Notes: generated by a model from the sequence alone, not told the origin. A DNA stretch of 64,000 nucleotides from Prinsepia uniflora (GCA_032719365.1 CM064868.1:5486001-5550000), one strand, 5' to 3'; shown: positions 36,725 to 49,061, counted from the stretch's first letter. Numbers and translations: made by a program.

Positions 36725-39607
36725 TGACAGGACCCATCCCAATCCCCCCCGGGATTAGTGCGGGATGACCCTGCTCCCGTCTGACACGGGGTGTCAGACA
36801 CGGGATATTTCCGACCTTTGCCCTCCCGGGCCATCAGAGTACGCCAGGATCCGGAGGAGGCATGTGATATCTCGGTCTCTGCTACAGTCCACATCCGATG
36901 TCAACCTGAAGGGCAGTCAAAACATTAAAAACTGTGAGTGGACAAAACAAGAATTTATAAAAACATTTAATAAGGAAGACATTTGTACCCTCCACTAAAA
37001 AGCATGCATGCATTCGAAAACCATTTATCCAAAACAAACCATATGTGGGACGAAGCCCAAAGCAGATATAAACCAAGGTCGAAAGGACCACAATGAAAAC
37101 GACCATACGGGCCACTGCCCAAATCCATAAGGGACTCGGCCCCAAACCATAAAGAAACCAAGTACATGAGCCACTGCTCAAATCCTGTGCACACCTGTAC
37201 ACACCACATATCATATATCATATATCCATCACATACATATATATAAGTCACACAACCAATCCTGTCACGGTATCCAAAGCTACGCGCGTGCTACCCGGGT
37301 CTCAATCCGAGTCATCTCAAAGTCAAGGTCAATGTCCGCAGATCACTGACCCTACCCGAGGTAATAGTAACCATAGCCTTCCTGAGAGTAAGGAACCCAA
37401 CTGGGGGGTGACTCCACTCAGTCGGTGCTCCGTGACTACTCCGGGGTCCACCCAGGCCATCGACCCTCCCCAGAGGAGATAATGGAAGTAAAGGAAGGTA
37501 GATGAACATATATATACATAACATAAACATTCATGACCGGTTCCCCTGAACCGTCATGATCCATAATATCCATAATCAGGTATCATGCCGGTTCCCATAA
37601 CCGTCATGTACCGTAATAACATAACCGTGGTAACATGCCGGTTCCCGTAAACCGTCATGTACCGTAATAACCAACAAGGGTTCATGCCGGTTCCCATAAA
37701 CCGTCATGAACCATGATACCATATTAAGAGTTCATGCCGGTTCCCATAAACCGTCATGAACCGGGAAATCCATTTAAGGTTCCCTGACCTGAAATCAAAA
37801 CCGGAAAGTAGCTTGGGTCTCGTACCCGAACATAGGACATCAGTTGGGCACCGTGCCCGATATCTGAGGTCATATGCCCGAGACAAAACCAAATGGGTCT
37901 CATACCCGAGTTTATCCTTTTGAAATCCAAATCCAGTTCATTCAAATCAATAAAGAAATACAGACCCGTATAAGCACCGTATAAGGCTGAGACCTCGAAA
38001 TACGTGCTTATACGTAACCACATACAAATGCACCGATGGCATCATCAAACAAGTAATAAAACATATAATAAACATTTATGCATGCATCAATTTAGAAAAC
38101 AAGGTCCACTCACAGACCGTCTGAGCTGCCGCCTCGATTTGCGTGCCATACGGCTCCCCGAGCCGATCACCGTTACCGGGACTCCCAAACCTGTCCAAAT
38201 CGTAATAGAGGGTTACTAACTACTTAATTAACCTCCCACTAAAGTCCCATAATTTTCCCGTATTTTTAACTATTTTTAATCCCGAACCTAAACCTTCCGA
38301 TGCCCCGAAACATATCGAGACGGTGTCCGATCGACACGAAACCAGTCCCAAAATGTTCGTTACGTCGAATAGATGATTTCTTATGTTGGAACCTTCCCCA
38401 GATTCCCTGCCACGCGCCCTCACGCGCCGCCTGAAGTGGCTGCGCGTGGGCCTCACGCGCCGCTACAGTGTCACCTGCTCCAGCGATCGAACCGGTCTGG
38501 GCCGGCCGGTCCGGTCCAACCTCTGCAACTGGACCGGCGTAAACGGTCCAGGCTTCCTTCTCCCTCATTTTCGGTCCGATTTCCTCCATTCCAATTCCTA
38601 AATTCCTATTTTCTCATTTCCAATCTATCCCAATCCTTACAACCTAAGAAAACTACCTGAAACCCCTTGGTTCGAAATGGACCTCACGGTCCCATTTTTC
38701 CGATCGGTCCCCCACGGCTTCTCAGCCGTTAACCCTCACCAAAACCATCTTAAAACCTTCCTAGCATCCTAATAATCATTCCCTAATCATTTAAAACCAA
38801 CCATAATGCTCACATCGAAAAATAAGGAAAAACGGGCTTACCGGGTACCAGATCGGGTTTTGGGCTCCCGCCACCGCCCACGGCGGTTCCAGCCACCAGC
38901 TGCCATCCTAGTCCTCCTCTCTCACTCTCCTGGTTCCTCAGATCATAAGGGATGAAGGTTTTGGGATTTTGGGTGAAATGGGATCGGGTGAAAATGGTTT
39001 GAAATGGAGAGGAATGATCGATCAAGAGGTAGGTGAGATGCATGAAGGAAAAATGATGTCCATTGGATGGGTGACACTTGTCACTCATCCATTGGGCCTC
39101 CAGCAAATATCTGGGCCCACTAGAGACATATGGTCCTCGTAAAACGTGCCGCTGGGAATAGTATCCCGAAACTTTCGTGAACCGTAACTTCGCCGTCGAA
39201 CGTCCGAATTCGACGTGCCGCCTGTCTACGGATTCGTGTCGTCCTTATCTACGTAACGGTCTTTGGCCCTCGGCCATCGGACCTCCCGGTCAAAAAGTCA
39301 ACTTTTGACCTCCTATTCACCCAAATTACCAAAATGCCCCTAAACTTCCGAACGTCATAACTTCCTCCCCGAACATCGGAATTGAACGTGCCACCTGCCT
39401 ATGAACTCGTGACGTCACGAACTACGTCACGGTCATCGGTCAAAGTCCATTTGACCGTCCGATTGAAAAGTCAACATTTTACCACCACTAGGGGCAAAAC
39501 GGTCATTTCGCATCGTTCGTCCGACTTCGCCCAACTAATCACGGATTAGCCTCACTAATCGTGATTAGTCACTAATCTAATCCTGGAATTTGGGACGGGT
39601 CGTTACA
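36725..39607 (-). mobile_element. Solo LTR, target duplication TGCAT
   Basis: 2883 bp. On the minus strand it starts TGTAACGACCCGTCCC (39607) and ends CTGTCA (36725). TGCAT at 36720-36724 is repeated at 39608-39612. It contains a hairpin minisatellite at 37527-37768 and the GC-rich hairpin block near 38410-38462. Confidence 0.92.
37527..37768. repeat. Five tandem inverted-repeat units (CCGGTT..AACCG)
   Basis: Each unit reads about CATGcCGGTTCCC, a 2-5 base spacer, then AACCGtCATG, so each can fold into a 9-10 bp stem with one mismatch and a short loop. Copies lie near 37530, 37583, 37633, 37683 and 37733, about 50 bp apart. A related single unit occurs at 42124-42157 and, in the other direction, at 41692-41728. 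Confidence 0.8.
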
Positions 39608-42034
39608 TGCATATCCTTTCCCATTACATCGATCATCCATTTTCTTCATTTCCAAACCCAAACCCGAGCACCCATATTCAATCCAAACCAAACCCTACAA
39701 CCCTAAACCCATTTGTGAGAGGACAGAGAGTGAGAAGAAGAGCTGAGGAAAGTGGTGGCCGGCCCAGGAAGCACCGCCGTGGACGGCGGAGGAGGAACCG
39801 ATCGAGGTAATCAGTTTTACCCGATTTTGTTCATTTTCCATTTTAATTGTTATGGGTCGATTTGGATGGGTTCAATGAATTAAATAGGTTTCTAGGGAAT
39901 TTTTAGGAAGGTTTGGATGTCGGGGAAGCTCTGGGGAGGAGGTTGGATATTCGAACCGTGAGGGGTTTCTTGGACCGATCGGGTTTTAGAGGTTTTAGGG
40001 ATTCTAATCGATTGGGTTAGGTTCCTAGGACAAAAATAGGAAGGATAGGATCGATTAGGTTTGAAAACGGTGAATATTGGACCGGTTATGGGCTTGAACC
40101 GGTCACGCTAGTCCAAGTTGCAGGAAAAACCGAACCGGACCGGTCTGACTGAGGTTAGGGGTGACACTGTAGCTGGGCGCGGGAGGCCCACACACAACCA
40201 CTTCAGACGGCGCGTACGGGCGCATGGGGGAGATTTTGAGGAAGGTTCCAACATGTCAAATCATCTATTCGATGTAACAAACATTTTGGGACTGGTTTCG
40301 AGTCGATCAGACATCGTCTCGATATAGTTCGGGCTGTCCGAAGGTTTCGGTGCGCATTTAAAAATAGTTAAAAATCTCAGAAAATTAGGGGGCTTTAGTG
40401 AGGGGTTAATTAAGTAGTTAGTAACCCTCTAAAGTGATTTGGACAGGTTTGGGAATCCCGGAGATGACGGTTGACCTGAAAAGGCGTCCGGCGCGCATAT
40501 TGAGGCGGTAGCACGGACGGTCTGTGAGTGGACTTTCTTTCTGAAATCGATGCATGCATAAATGTTTTATATATGTTTTAATATGTGTTTTGGGATGCCT
40601 TGAGTGCATTTTGGTGTGTGTTTACGTATGAGACCCATTTGGATTGGTTTTGACTCGGGAATGAGACCCTATTGATGACCTACAGGTCCAAGTCGTGGTC
40701 TCAACGGGTGCTATGTGCACGGCGATAGACGACGTGACGCTCGCCTCCGGATTGGGATGCGTTCCTTCCGGAGAGGTCATGATGCACGTCCCGTTGTCGA
40801 GCAGCCACTGGAGGCTCGACTTCGGAGTGCTAACGGTTTAGAGGATCGATTGGCGACGTGTGCACCATGGTCCCGAGATGGTCGCAGTAGTGATGTGTTC
40901 ACGGTGACATACCAAGATTGAGAGCGGTCTTGGATTGATGGTTGCACGCATCGCTACGATCGGGATCGTGACTGACCCTCAGATATCGGGCTCGATGCCC
41001 AGTTGATTTGAGTTCGGGCTCGAGGCCCAATTATTGTGAAATCGGGCTAGAGGCCCTGTTGAGTCGTATGTTCGGGCTGGAGGCCCAGTTGAATTGTGTT
41101 TCGGGCATGAGTCCCGTTTTTATGGTTTTGTATACGAGTATGTATATACCCACCTTACGAGATTATTGATTGGTCTCCTCCAGCGTCGACCTGGAGAGTC
41201 ACGATCCACATACCAGAATGGGTATCCCCATAGGGATCCCGTTCCAGGAGTGGTGGTTACTAGATATGATGTGGTCCCGGACCAAATTCTGGAGAGATGT
41301 GTGGACTAGATCCAGAGAGAGAGCTCGGACTAGATCCAGTGATTGAGCCTCCCAGATGGAGATTCCTAGGAGAAGACTCGGAGTGAGACCCCGAGGAGTG
41401 TGCACACTAGTATAGAGATTGATATCGTGACTATATAGGGGATGTGTTCCCTAGGGGCTGTGTGCCCCGAGTTGGCATCTTCTCCGGAAGTGCCTAGGAT
41501 GGGTTATATATGTATATATGTATATGTGGATGAGTTTTCACTGAGATGGTGTTGGGCTGAGACCCTCGCATATTGGTTTTGGGCTGAGACCCATATGAGT
41601 TTGTTTTGGGAAGAGTTCCCATGTTTTTTTGGTTTGGGCGGAGTCCCATGGTTGATTGACAGATTTCGGGCTAAGGCCCAAATGGTTTGACGGTTCATGT
41701 CGGTTTATGGGAATCGGGCATGAACCCTAAAAATGGTTTTCAAATGCATGCATATGTTTTAATGAAGGGCATAAAGGTCTTTTATGAAAATGTTTTTATA
41801 AAATATTTGTTTTTTCCACTCATAGCTTTTGTGTTTTGAATGCCCTTCAGGTTGATCGCGGATGTGGCTGTAGCAGAGACAAGACATCGCATTCCTCCTT
41901 CGGATCCTGGCGTACTCTGATAGCACCTGTTGGGCAAAAGACGAAAATATCCCTGGTTTGACACTTCGTGTCAGAGGGGAGCATGCACGTTCCACGCTAA
42001 TCCCGAGAGATTTGGGACGGGTCCTGTCATATGC

Positions 42035-42884
42035 CCTTCACTAAAAGCATAAGCATGCATTCAAAAATCATATACCAAAACGTTCATAAAATCATTTGAA
42101 AACATTCTCAAAACCTTTCAAGGGTTCATGCCCGGTCCCGATAAACCGTCATGAACCATAAATCTGTTTATGGGTCCCCGACCCGAAATCACAATCTTAA
42201 AACCATAAATCAATACATGGGAACGCAGCCCAAATCAAACACAAGTGGGACTCTACCCAAATCCAGTAAACGTGGGTCTCAACCCAAAACTGTTCTCAGT
42301 GAAATACTAAAACATCGAATACGGGGTCTCCGCCCCAAATCACTTTCTAAAACATGGAACACGGGGTCTCTGCCCCCAAATCACTTTTCGTAAATGTCAT
42401 ACGTACGCATACGTATAACCCATCCGCGGCACTTCCGCGAAGATGCCAACTCGGAGAACACAGCCCCTAGGGAACACATCCCCGATATATGTCACGATTC
42501 ATCTCTATACTAGTGTGCACACTACTCGGGGTCTCACTCCGAGTCTACCCCCAGGAATTCTCCATCTGGGAGGCTCTATCTTCGGACCTAGTCCGATCAT
42601 CTCTCTAGAATCTGGTCCGGGACCACATCATAACTTCTACTCCTGGAACGGGATCCCTATGGGGATACCCATTCTGGTCTGTGGATCGTGACTCTCCAGG
42701 TTGACGGCTGGAGGAGACCATATAAATCATATGGAGGGTATAATACATTTTCAAAACTCTTTCTTTCTCAAAGCATATTTCAACTAGGTCTCATACCCGA
42801 TTCATCTCAATAGGATTCCTAGAATCTGATTCAAATCAATTTCACAGGTCTCAACCTAAATCCATAGCTCAATAGGGTCTCATG
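42035..42884 (-). mobile_element. Antisense LTR, middle part
   Basis: Continues 36177 after the TATGC duplication. It is rich in antisense GGGTCTC..ACCC phrases. The block 42470-42715 is the reverse complement of the region around 41180-41450 in the neighbouring solo LTR. It is interrupted at 42884 by the complete gag element. Confidence 0.65.
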
Positions 42885-45800
42885 TGTAATGACCCGTCCC
42901 GAATATCGGGATTGAATATTAATTAATCATGATTTAGAATGACTAATCGGGGATTAGTTGAGTGAAATCGGACGAAACGTGCAAAATGACCGTTTTGCCC
43001 CTGGTGTGGGCAAAATGTTGACTTTTAGTTCGGGCGGTCAAATGGACTTTGACCGATGACTGTGACGTAGTTCGGGATGTCACGAGTTCATAGACAGGTG
43101 GCACGTTCGATTCCGACATTCGTAGTGAAAGTTATGATGATCGGAAGATGAGGGGTATTTTGGTAATTTGGCATAGTAGGGGCCAAATGTTGACTTTTTG
43201 ATCGGGAGGTCCGATGGACGAGGGCCAAGGACCGTTACGTAGGTCTCGTCGATACGAATCCAACGACAGGCGGCATGCTGAAATCGGAGATTCGACGACG
43301 AAGTTATGGTCACGGAATCGGGCTCGATTAACCGAACGAACCGGAATTAAAATAATATTTTAATAGGAACAGTACCCGGTGACTGTGCACATTCGGATGA
43401 GTGACAAGTGTCACCCATCCCCTGAAATCTGGTCCATGTTTCCCTCCCAACACCATCATTACAACATCATCATTTATCCTTCATCATTTCCTCCATTTTC
43501 TCCTTAATTCCCTCTTCTTTGTTTTTCTAAACCGTGGACTTTGGGCATCAAAATTGGGGAGAATTGAGCTCCCTTTCACAACCAGCTTCGAGGGGAATTT
43601 GAGAGTTATGAGAGTGGATTAAACTGGGAAAACACTGGGGATTAATTGAAGGCTGGAGACTGAGAATCGAAAATTTAGAAAAATTGGGGGGAAATTCAAA
43701 TACTGGGAATTGAGCCGTGAGGATCGAAATTGAACTCACTTCGAGCTTCCTGGGATCATTACGATCAGAAACGTCGAAAGAACGAAGGAAATTGGTGTTG
43801 TTTTGACTCTGAACACACTTGGTGACAGAGGATGAAATTCGAGGTTGAGTCGAGGGAATTGAGGCTTCGATTGATGTAATTGATGTGGGGAATGTGTTCC
43901 TGGGGATCCCACGATGCTTCTGGATCCATCAATTGAAGGAAAACGCTGGAGATTGACTGAACTCCATGGTTGCACAGTGACGAAGAATCGAGTTTGAGTC
44001 GTGGCGTTTGAGCCACGAATTGATGCAATTGAGTTGGGGAAAATACTTACCTGAGTCCATTGAAGCTTACTGGTTAATCAATTGAACGAAATCAAGAAGG
44101 TTTGATGGTTTTCGAAGGATGAACAGTGGCCGGATATCCTTCGATTGATCATCTGTGATCGTGAGGATTGAGGTAATGTTTCATGGAATTATTGTTACAG
44201 AACTCTAATTGGACTTAAGTAGAAGCTAATTGATTGATCAATTGATGAATTCAGTGTCGAATTGATAGGATTGGAACCGGGTCTGATCGCGGGTTAAACG
44301 ACCCGTTTACCAGACAAACGGGTTGGGACGGTGACACTGTAGCAGGCGCGTGGATTTCACGCGCAGCCACTCACGGCGGCGCGTGGGGGCGCGTCCGGCC
44401 TAGTCTCAAGGTGAGGTCAACATGACTTTTGATCCTCTCAGTGTAACGAACATTTTGACGTTGATTTCGATGAAATCGGATATTGTTTCGTTAATGTTCC
44501 GCGTATCCGAAGTTTTGTATTACGTTAAAAATACGTATTTAAATCCCGGAAAAATTGGGGAAAATTATATGTTGTATTTTGAGATGTTAGTAACCCTCTA
44601 TAATGATTTTGGACAGGAGTTGTGATTTCCAGATTTTACGGAAAAACGTGCAGCTCGGAAACGGACCGTTTTGGACGGTGTGTGTGAGTGGACTTTGTTT
44701 TCTAACAGTGATGCATGCATATATGATTTAAATGCCTTATTATATGATTTTATATGCTTGGGCATGATTTGTGTTTCAATCCGGTAATTTCTCGGTTTTA
44801 TGATTATTATATTATTATTTTGGGCGATTTTCGAGAAATTACGAAATTTGGTAAAAATAATGTTTGGACTTGGTTTATGAGTCCGGGATTGAAATTGATT
44901 GAAAATAATGTTTGGACTCGGATTATTGAGTCATGGATTGAAAGATGATGTGGTGACTCGGGAATGAGTCGAGGGTCAATTTTGTGGATTTGTGTGAAAA
45001 TGGCAACGGAGGTTGCAACGCAAGGATTTGCGTGATAATGATATGTTGGGCATGATAACCCAAGTGAATAGTGATTTTGACTCGGTTTTGGAGTCACTTG
45101 TGAATTTGATGAAATTAATGATTTTTGTGATTTTATGATTATTTTAATCAGTCCTTTCGGGCACGTTTTACGAGGTACGTACAAATGATGTTTTGGGCTA
45201 GGCCCGGAGTCTAAATGATTTCTAAAATGATGTTTTGACTTGGTTGGTGAGTCAATGATGATTTCCGGATTGTTCTATTGATTTAAATGTGATTTTAACG
45301 GTTTATGTGTAAAAAGTATTTTGGGCTTGAGACCCAGTTGAGAATGACCTTGACTTGGTATGAAGTCAAGATTTGATTGAAATGTTTTGGGATGTAATTC
45401 CCGGGATGGTGTTCATTGTGATTGTGATATTCCCAGACGGTCGGTGCTTGGGGGGGGATTACCCAGACGACCGGAGCTTGGGGGATGTGATTGTAGGATC
45501 GGGAGTTGATCCTATGGTAGTCAGCTTCTCGGATGATACTGAGCCTGGATGTACCACTCGGAGGTGTCTGATCCTGGGGATGTGTTCGCCCAGAGGTGAC
45601 TGAGCCCGAGGGGGTTGAGCCCAGAGGTGTTTATTCCCGAGAGAGTGACTGGATATTGGCCTACGCGTAGTGCAGCACTTGTGAGTAGTGCAGTTTGATT
45701 GATTGTGCACTTGTGAGTAGTGCAGTTTGATTGATTGTGCACTTGTGAGTAGTGCAGATGTGATTGGTGATATTTTATGCACTCGTGAGTAGTGCAGATT

Positions 45801-46319
45801 GATTGGATTGATATATTTATTGTGCACTGGTAAGTAATGCTGATTGGTATTGATTGTGATGATGTACTGGTATTGAGTACGGGTTTTTGGTCCTTGTGGC
45901 CAGGTGATTATGTTTTCACATGTTTTGGCCTGAGAGCCGGGATTTGATGTTTTATAACATGAACTGATTTGGTGAGCATGAGTTTTATGGACCATGGGAA
46001 AATATGTTTTGAATTTATCGGTCACTCATGTTTTACGATATGCATGCAAGATTGTGAAAACTGGAGGGTAAGATTGTATTTTGATAAATGTTTTTATCAA
46101 AGGTCATTTTTGTCCACTCACACCTTTTCTGTTTTATGACCCTCCAGGCCGTGGTACGACGTTCGGGACTGATCGTGAGGCAATGACAGCAGCAGAAATC
46201 CGCGCAAACATCCTTTGTCTGGCAAGCACTGAAGGGGAGTTTCAGACCTTTAGTTGACTTGTCAGACGGGAGCAGGACCGGGCACGGGTTTTGACGTCCA
46301 GTTGGGACGGGTCCTGTCA
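42885..46319 (+). mobile_element. 5' LTR of gag element
   Basis: 3435 bp. It contains the GC-rich perfect hairpin GCGCGTG-GATTT-CACGCGC near 44346-44364, a 32-bp minisatellite at 45672-45810, and the conserved end 'gtccactcacacctttt ... gaccctccagg'. The antisense frame at 45459-46025 exists in both LTRs, but it follows repeats and has no domain. Confidence 0.95.
45672..45810. repeat. Minisatellite, GCACTTGTGAGTAGTGCAG unit
   Basis: Four units of about 32 bp or longer with the core G-C-A-C-t-y-G-T-G-A-G-T-A-G-T-G-C, itself an inverted repeat (GCAC..GTGC). The same array is in the 3' LTR at 51850-51988, with two point differences. Confidence 0.85.
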
Positions 46320-46322
46320 AAT

Positions 46323-46334
46323 TGGTATCAGAGC
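46323..46334 (+). promoter_or_regulatory. Primer-binding site, initiator-Met tRNA type
   Basis: TGGTATCAGAGC begins three bases after the LTR end at 46319. This is the standard plant retrotransposon site complementary to the 3' end of initiator tRNA-Met, where minus-strand DNA synthesis starts. Confidence 0.9.
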
Positions 46335-46363
46335 ATTTGGTTCTTGATTTCTGTTGATACGTC

Positions 46364-47218
46364 ATGCCTCCGAGTCGTGCGTCCCGTACACGGTCTGAAG
46401 ATGGGAGGGGCGAGAGTAGTGTTAGTAAAGGCCCAGATATTGAGCGAGCTCGACGGTTGGGAGCCACTGTGTTTCGTGGTGATTCGGGGCCGGATGGTGC
46501 CGAAGATTGGCTTACTCGATTGGAAAGGATTTTTGAGGTTATGATATGTCCCCTAGAGGACATGGTACCCTTGGCCACTTTTCTCTTGGATGGCTATGCT
46601 TACAGGTGGTGGCATAGTTTACAGTTGACTGGCTGGGATGCCCGTACCTTGGCGTGGGATGCATTCCGAGAGCGATTTTTGGATCAGTTTTATCCTCGCT
46701 CATTTCGGAACGCTAGGGAGGTTGAGTTTCTCCAATTGCAGCAAGGGAATCGGTCAGTGGTCGATTATGAACAGCAATTTTTGCACTTATCTAGTTTCGC
46801 TCCTCTGTATGTGGCTACAGAGGAGGATAAGTGTCGAAGGTTTGAGCAGGGATTGAGGAATGAGTTACGAGGAGCTGTAACTGTTGGCTCGTATTCTACC
46901 CTGAGGGAATTATCGGATGCTGCTATCCGAGTGGAGGCTACTATTTTACCTGTGTCAGAACAATCTTTGGGCTCTGGACGACGCCGAGAGCGTCAGGATA
47001 CTAAACAGATAAGTCAGGAAACAACGAAGCGAGTTAGCCTTCATACTCTTGTGTCGCAACCCTCGGTAGGTGTTCATTCGGGTGGAACATCAACCCAGTC
47101 GACAAGTAAGCGGCGTGGTGGGGCAAGTCGCCTCAGCACTGCCACTTGTCACTTTTGTAGGAAACTTGGACATTTGCGAAGGAACTGCCCCGATCGACTT
47201 GACCGTAGGTCAGAATAA
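46364..47218 (+). CDS. Retrotransposon gag protein with CCHC zinc knuckle
   Basis: 284 residues. It starts at the first ATG after the primer-binding site and is uninterrupted. The capsid-like core (about 60-190) shows the Ty3/Gypsy gag order: a WWHSLQ segment, then F-x-x-R/F-L-D-Q-F-Y-P, then LQQGNRSVVDYEQQF and an ATEEDKCRRFEQGL stretch. A Ser/Thr/Arg-rich linker leads to one zinc knuckle (C262, C265, H270, C275; CX2CX4HX4C), and the protein stops nine residues after Cys275. In autonomous relatives protease and RT follow in the same frame or after it; here there is a plain stop and no pol. The product would form the nucleocapsid and bind element RNA. It lacks frameshifts and stops, so it may be expressible; the antisense frames over it are shadows. 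Confidence 0.95.
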   Translation: MPPSRASRTRSEDGRGESSVSKGPDIERARRLGATVFRGDSGPDGAEDWLTRLERIFEVMICPLEDMVPLATFLLDGYAYRWWHSLQLTGWDARTLAWDAFRERFLDQFYPRSFRNAREVEFLQLQQGNRSVVDYEQQFLHLSSFAPLYVATEEDKCRRFEQGLRNELRGAVTVGSYSTLRELSDAAIRVEATILPVSEQSLGSGRRRERQDTKQISQETTKRVSLHTLVSQPSVGVHSGGTSTQSTSKRRGGASRLSTATCHFCRKLGHLRRNCPDRLDRRSE

Positions 47219-49049
47219 TTGTATTGATGCATGTTTTCGTGATACCTTGTAAATGGTTTGTCTTGTCCATTTGTGTTGTAATATTGTATCATGTGTTTTG
47301 GGTGTGTCGGACTAGTGTGGGTCCGGATGGTTGTTTTTGTTCACAGTTTGGTTTGTAGATAGATGGGCGTGTTGGGCCCAGAATAAACTTGACCTGGGGA
47401 TGAATATTGGTGTTATCGTTTTGGGATCATCCTTGGTTTTCCCTAGGTGGATCGGGTTTGTGATGTCATGGACATTGGGCATTGTGACGATCTAGGATCG
47501 TGATGTTCATGGCGAGCTGATGTAGTGATGGATCTGGACTGTGATCCTGATGATCCAGTTGGGTAGAGAGTTTGCCACTCTTACTCCGGTATGTGAGTCG
47601 TAAATGACGGGACTGAACTTCTTTTCGAAGTGGAGCCCTTTTATGGTATATTACACGAGTGAGTAGGTTTCCGAAGTGGTCGGATTTTGTCAACCTTAAC
47701 CGTGTGGTTGTTGGATTGGCCTCCTTATGAAGTCAACCGAGTATAATGAATGGGTAACCGATAGGTTCGGTTTTGGTACGTCCGAGTGGACGTGAACGGG
47801 ATTTCGGGTTTTGGAATCGAATTTCTGGGTGACGATTCAGGATTCGATTTTAGAACTTGAAAGTGGAATACTGGATTTGGGTGCGGAATGATTATTCCAA
47901 ATGCTAGCTTACGGAATAATGATTTCGGATTCGGATTTGGACATGAATTAAAAATGTGATGTGTGGGTTCGGATTCGGGATTTCCTACGAAATTGCGGAT
48001 TCGAATTCGGAATTGGAATTAGCTGATTGGTGGAGTTTCGATTTGTCTCTTGCTGGTTTGGGCAAATGGACTCCATTATTGGAACATGTTTGGCTATGAC
48101 CTAGGTGGTTGTAGTCTTGTCAATGGATAGATGTACGTACCTTGTTTATGGTTTGGGGTACGATACTTTGCAGACTTGTGGTGTCGGGTGACGGTATACG
48201 GGTTATACCAGTAGTACGTTGGTGAACGTGTTAGTAGTCGGCTTAATCCTGATACCATTGGATGGGTTGTGAACGTGAACTGGACATTGAACACGATGTA
48301 CTGGGCAGGGTGATTCTGATGATTTCAGTGATTGTTTGAGCAGGTGCTCTTAGCCATGGTTGGCCAGTATAACTCTAGTGATGGGTTGTGTGACCACTGC
48401 TAGGCTGGTGTTCAATGTGTTCCAGTTACACCGTCTGTTTGAGTGTGATGACGGTATGCATATACTCAGGATGAGTGAGTTGGTGGTTAGTGTGACCGCA
48501 AGTTGCTTTGCGGCGAGATGTTACCTTGTCGTGACCTTACCAGCATCTGGGATCGCTGAGGGGGTGACAGTTGTGGATACTGCTTTTGGTATTTGTCGCA
48601 GGATTGAGTTTGCCCTGCGAGGGGAGATCATGTTGATGATCATACGCTACATTGACGGACGTTGTAGTATGATGTGTTGTCACTGACTTGTTACTGATTG
48701 GCGCTTTACTAGGGTGGTAAAGCTTGGTGGTGACAGTTTGGCTTGTGGTGTCAGCATGGACTGACAAGTGAGTTTTGGTGACTCTCTATGAGAGCGGATG
48801 TCAGGGCACATTAGTGATTACGTGGGGCCGACAGGCTGAAGGAGTCAGCTTGGTGATGACATTGCCAATTTCTGGTGATTCATTTTCACTCGGGGTGGTC
48901 GAGTGTAGTCAGTGCGACGTGCATCTGTGATGTGACGTCTGAGTGCAGACGAGTTTTGCATTGGCTAGTGGGTGTACAGGTGTACACGTGTTGTGAGACC
49001 CATTTGTTTTGGAATACGGATAGTTGGAATTTCGGGGACGAAATTCTTT
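47219..49049 (+). other. Conserved non-coding interior in place of pol
   Basis: About 1.83 kb between gag and the polypurine tract. No frame shows protease, RT, RNase H or integrase motifs. The block matches the minus-strand interior at 2339-4464 over recognisable segments, notably 47485-47700. It ends in 'ggaatttcggggacgaaatt', as do other elements here. The longest frame (48360-48686) is not preserved in the other copy as far as I can tell. Confidence 0.65.
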
Positions 49050-49061
49050 AAGGAGGGAAGG
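49050..49061 (+). promoter_or_regulatory. Polypurine tract
   Basis: AAGGAGGGAAGG one base before the 3' LTR start at 49063, the primer for plus-strand DNA synthesis. The same tract occurs as its complement at 2328-2338. Confidence 0.85.

Larger units (their letters stand above)
36178..42029 (+). mobile_element. Solo LTR, target duplication TATGC, interrupted by another solo LTR
   Basis: TGTAACGACCCGTCCC start, GGTCCTGTCA end. TATGC at 36173-36177 is repeated at 42030-42034. Subtracting the insertion (36725-39612) leaves about 2.96 kb, a normal LTR length for the family. The right part includes repeated GGGC..GCCC phrases at 40960-41120 and 41560-41730. No gene. Confidence 0.9.

Noticed and set aside
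37527..37768. Regularly spaced repeats resembling a CRISPR array
   Set aside because: Plant nuclear DNA, repeats inside a solo LTR, and spacers that are short and similar to each other. Better explained as a minisatellite of hairpin units.
45459..46025. 188-codon antisense frame in the 5' LTR, repeated at 51637-52203 in the 3' LTR
   Set aside because: It is duplicated only because the LTR is duplicated. Its composition follows the minisatellite (repeated HNQSN/THKC peptides) and it has no domain.
46033..46578. 181-codon antisense frame over the LTR end and gag start
   Set aside because: A shadow of gag and LTR sequence. The 3' LTR copy breaks differently and there is no domain.
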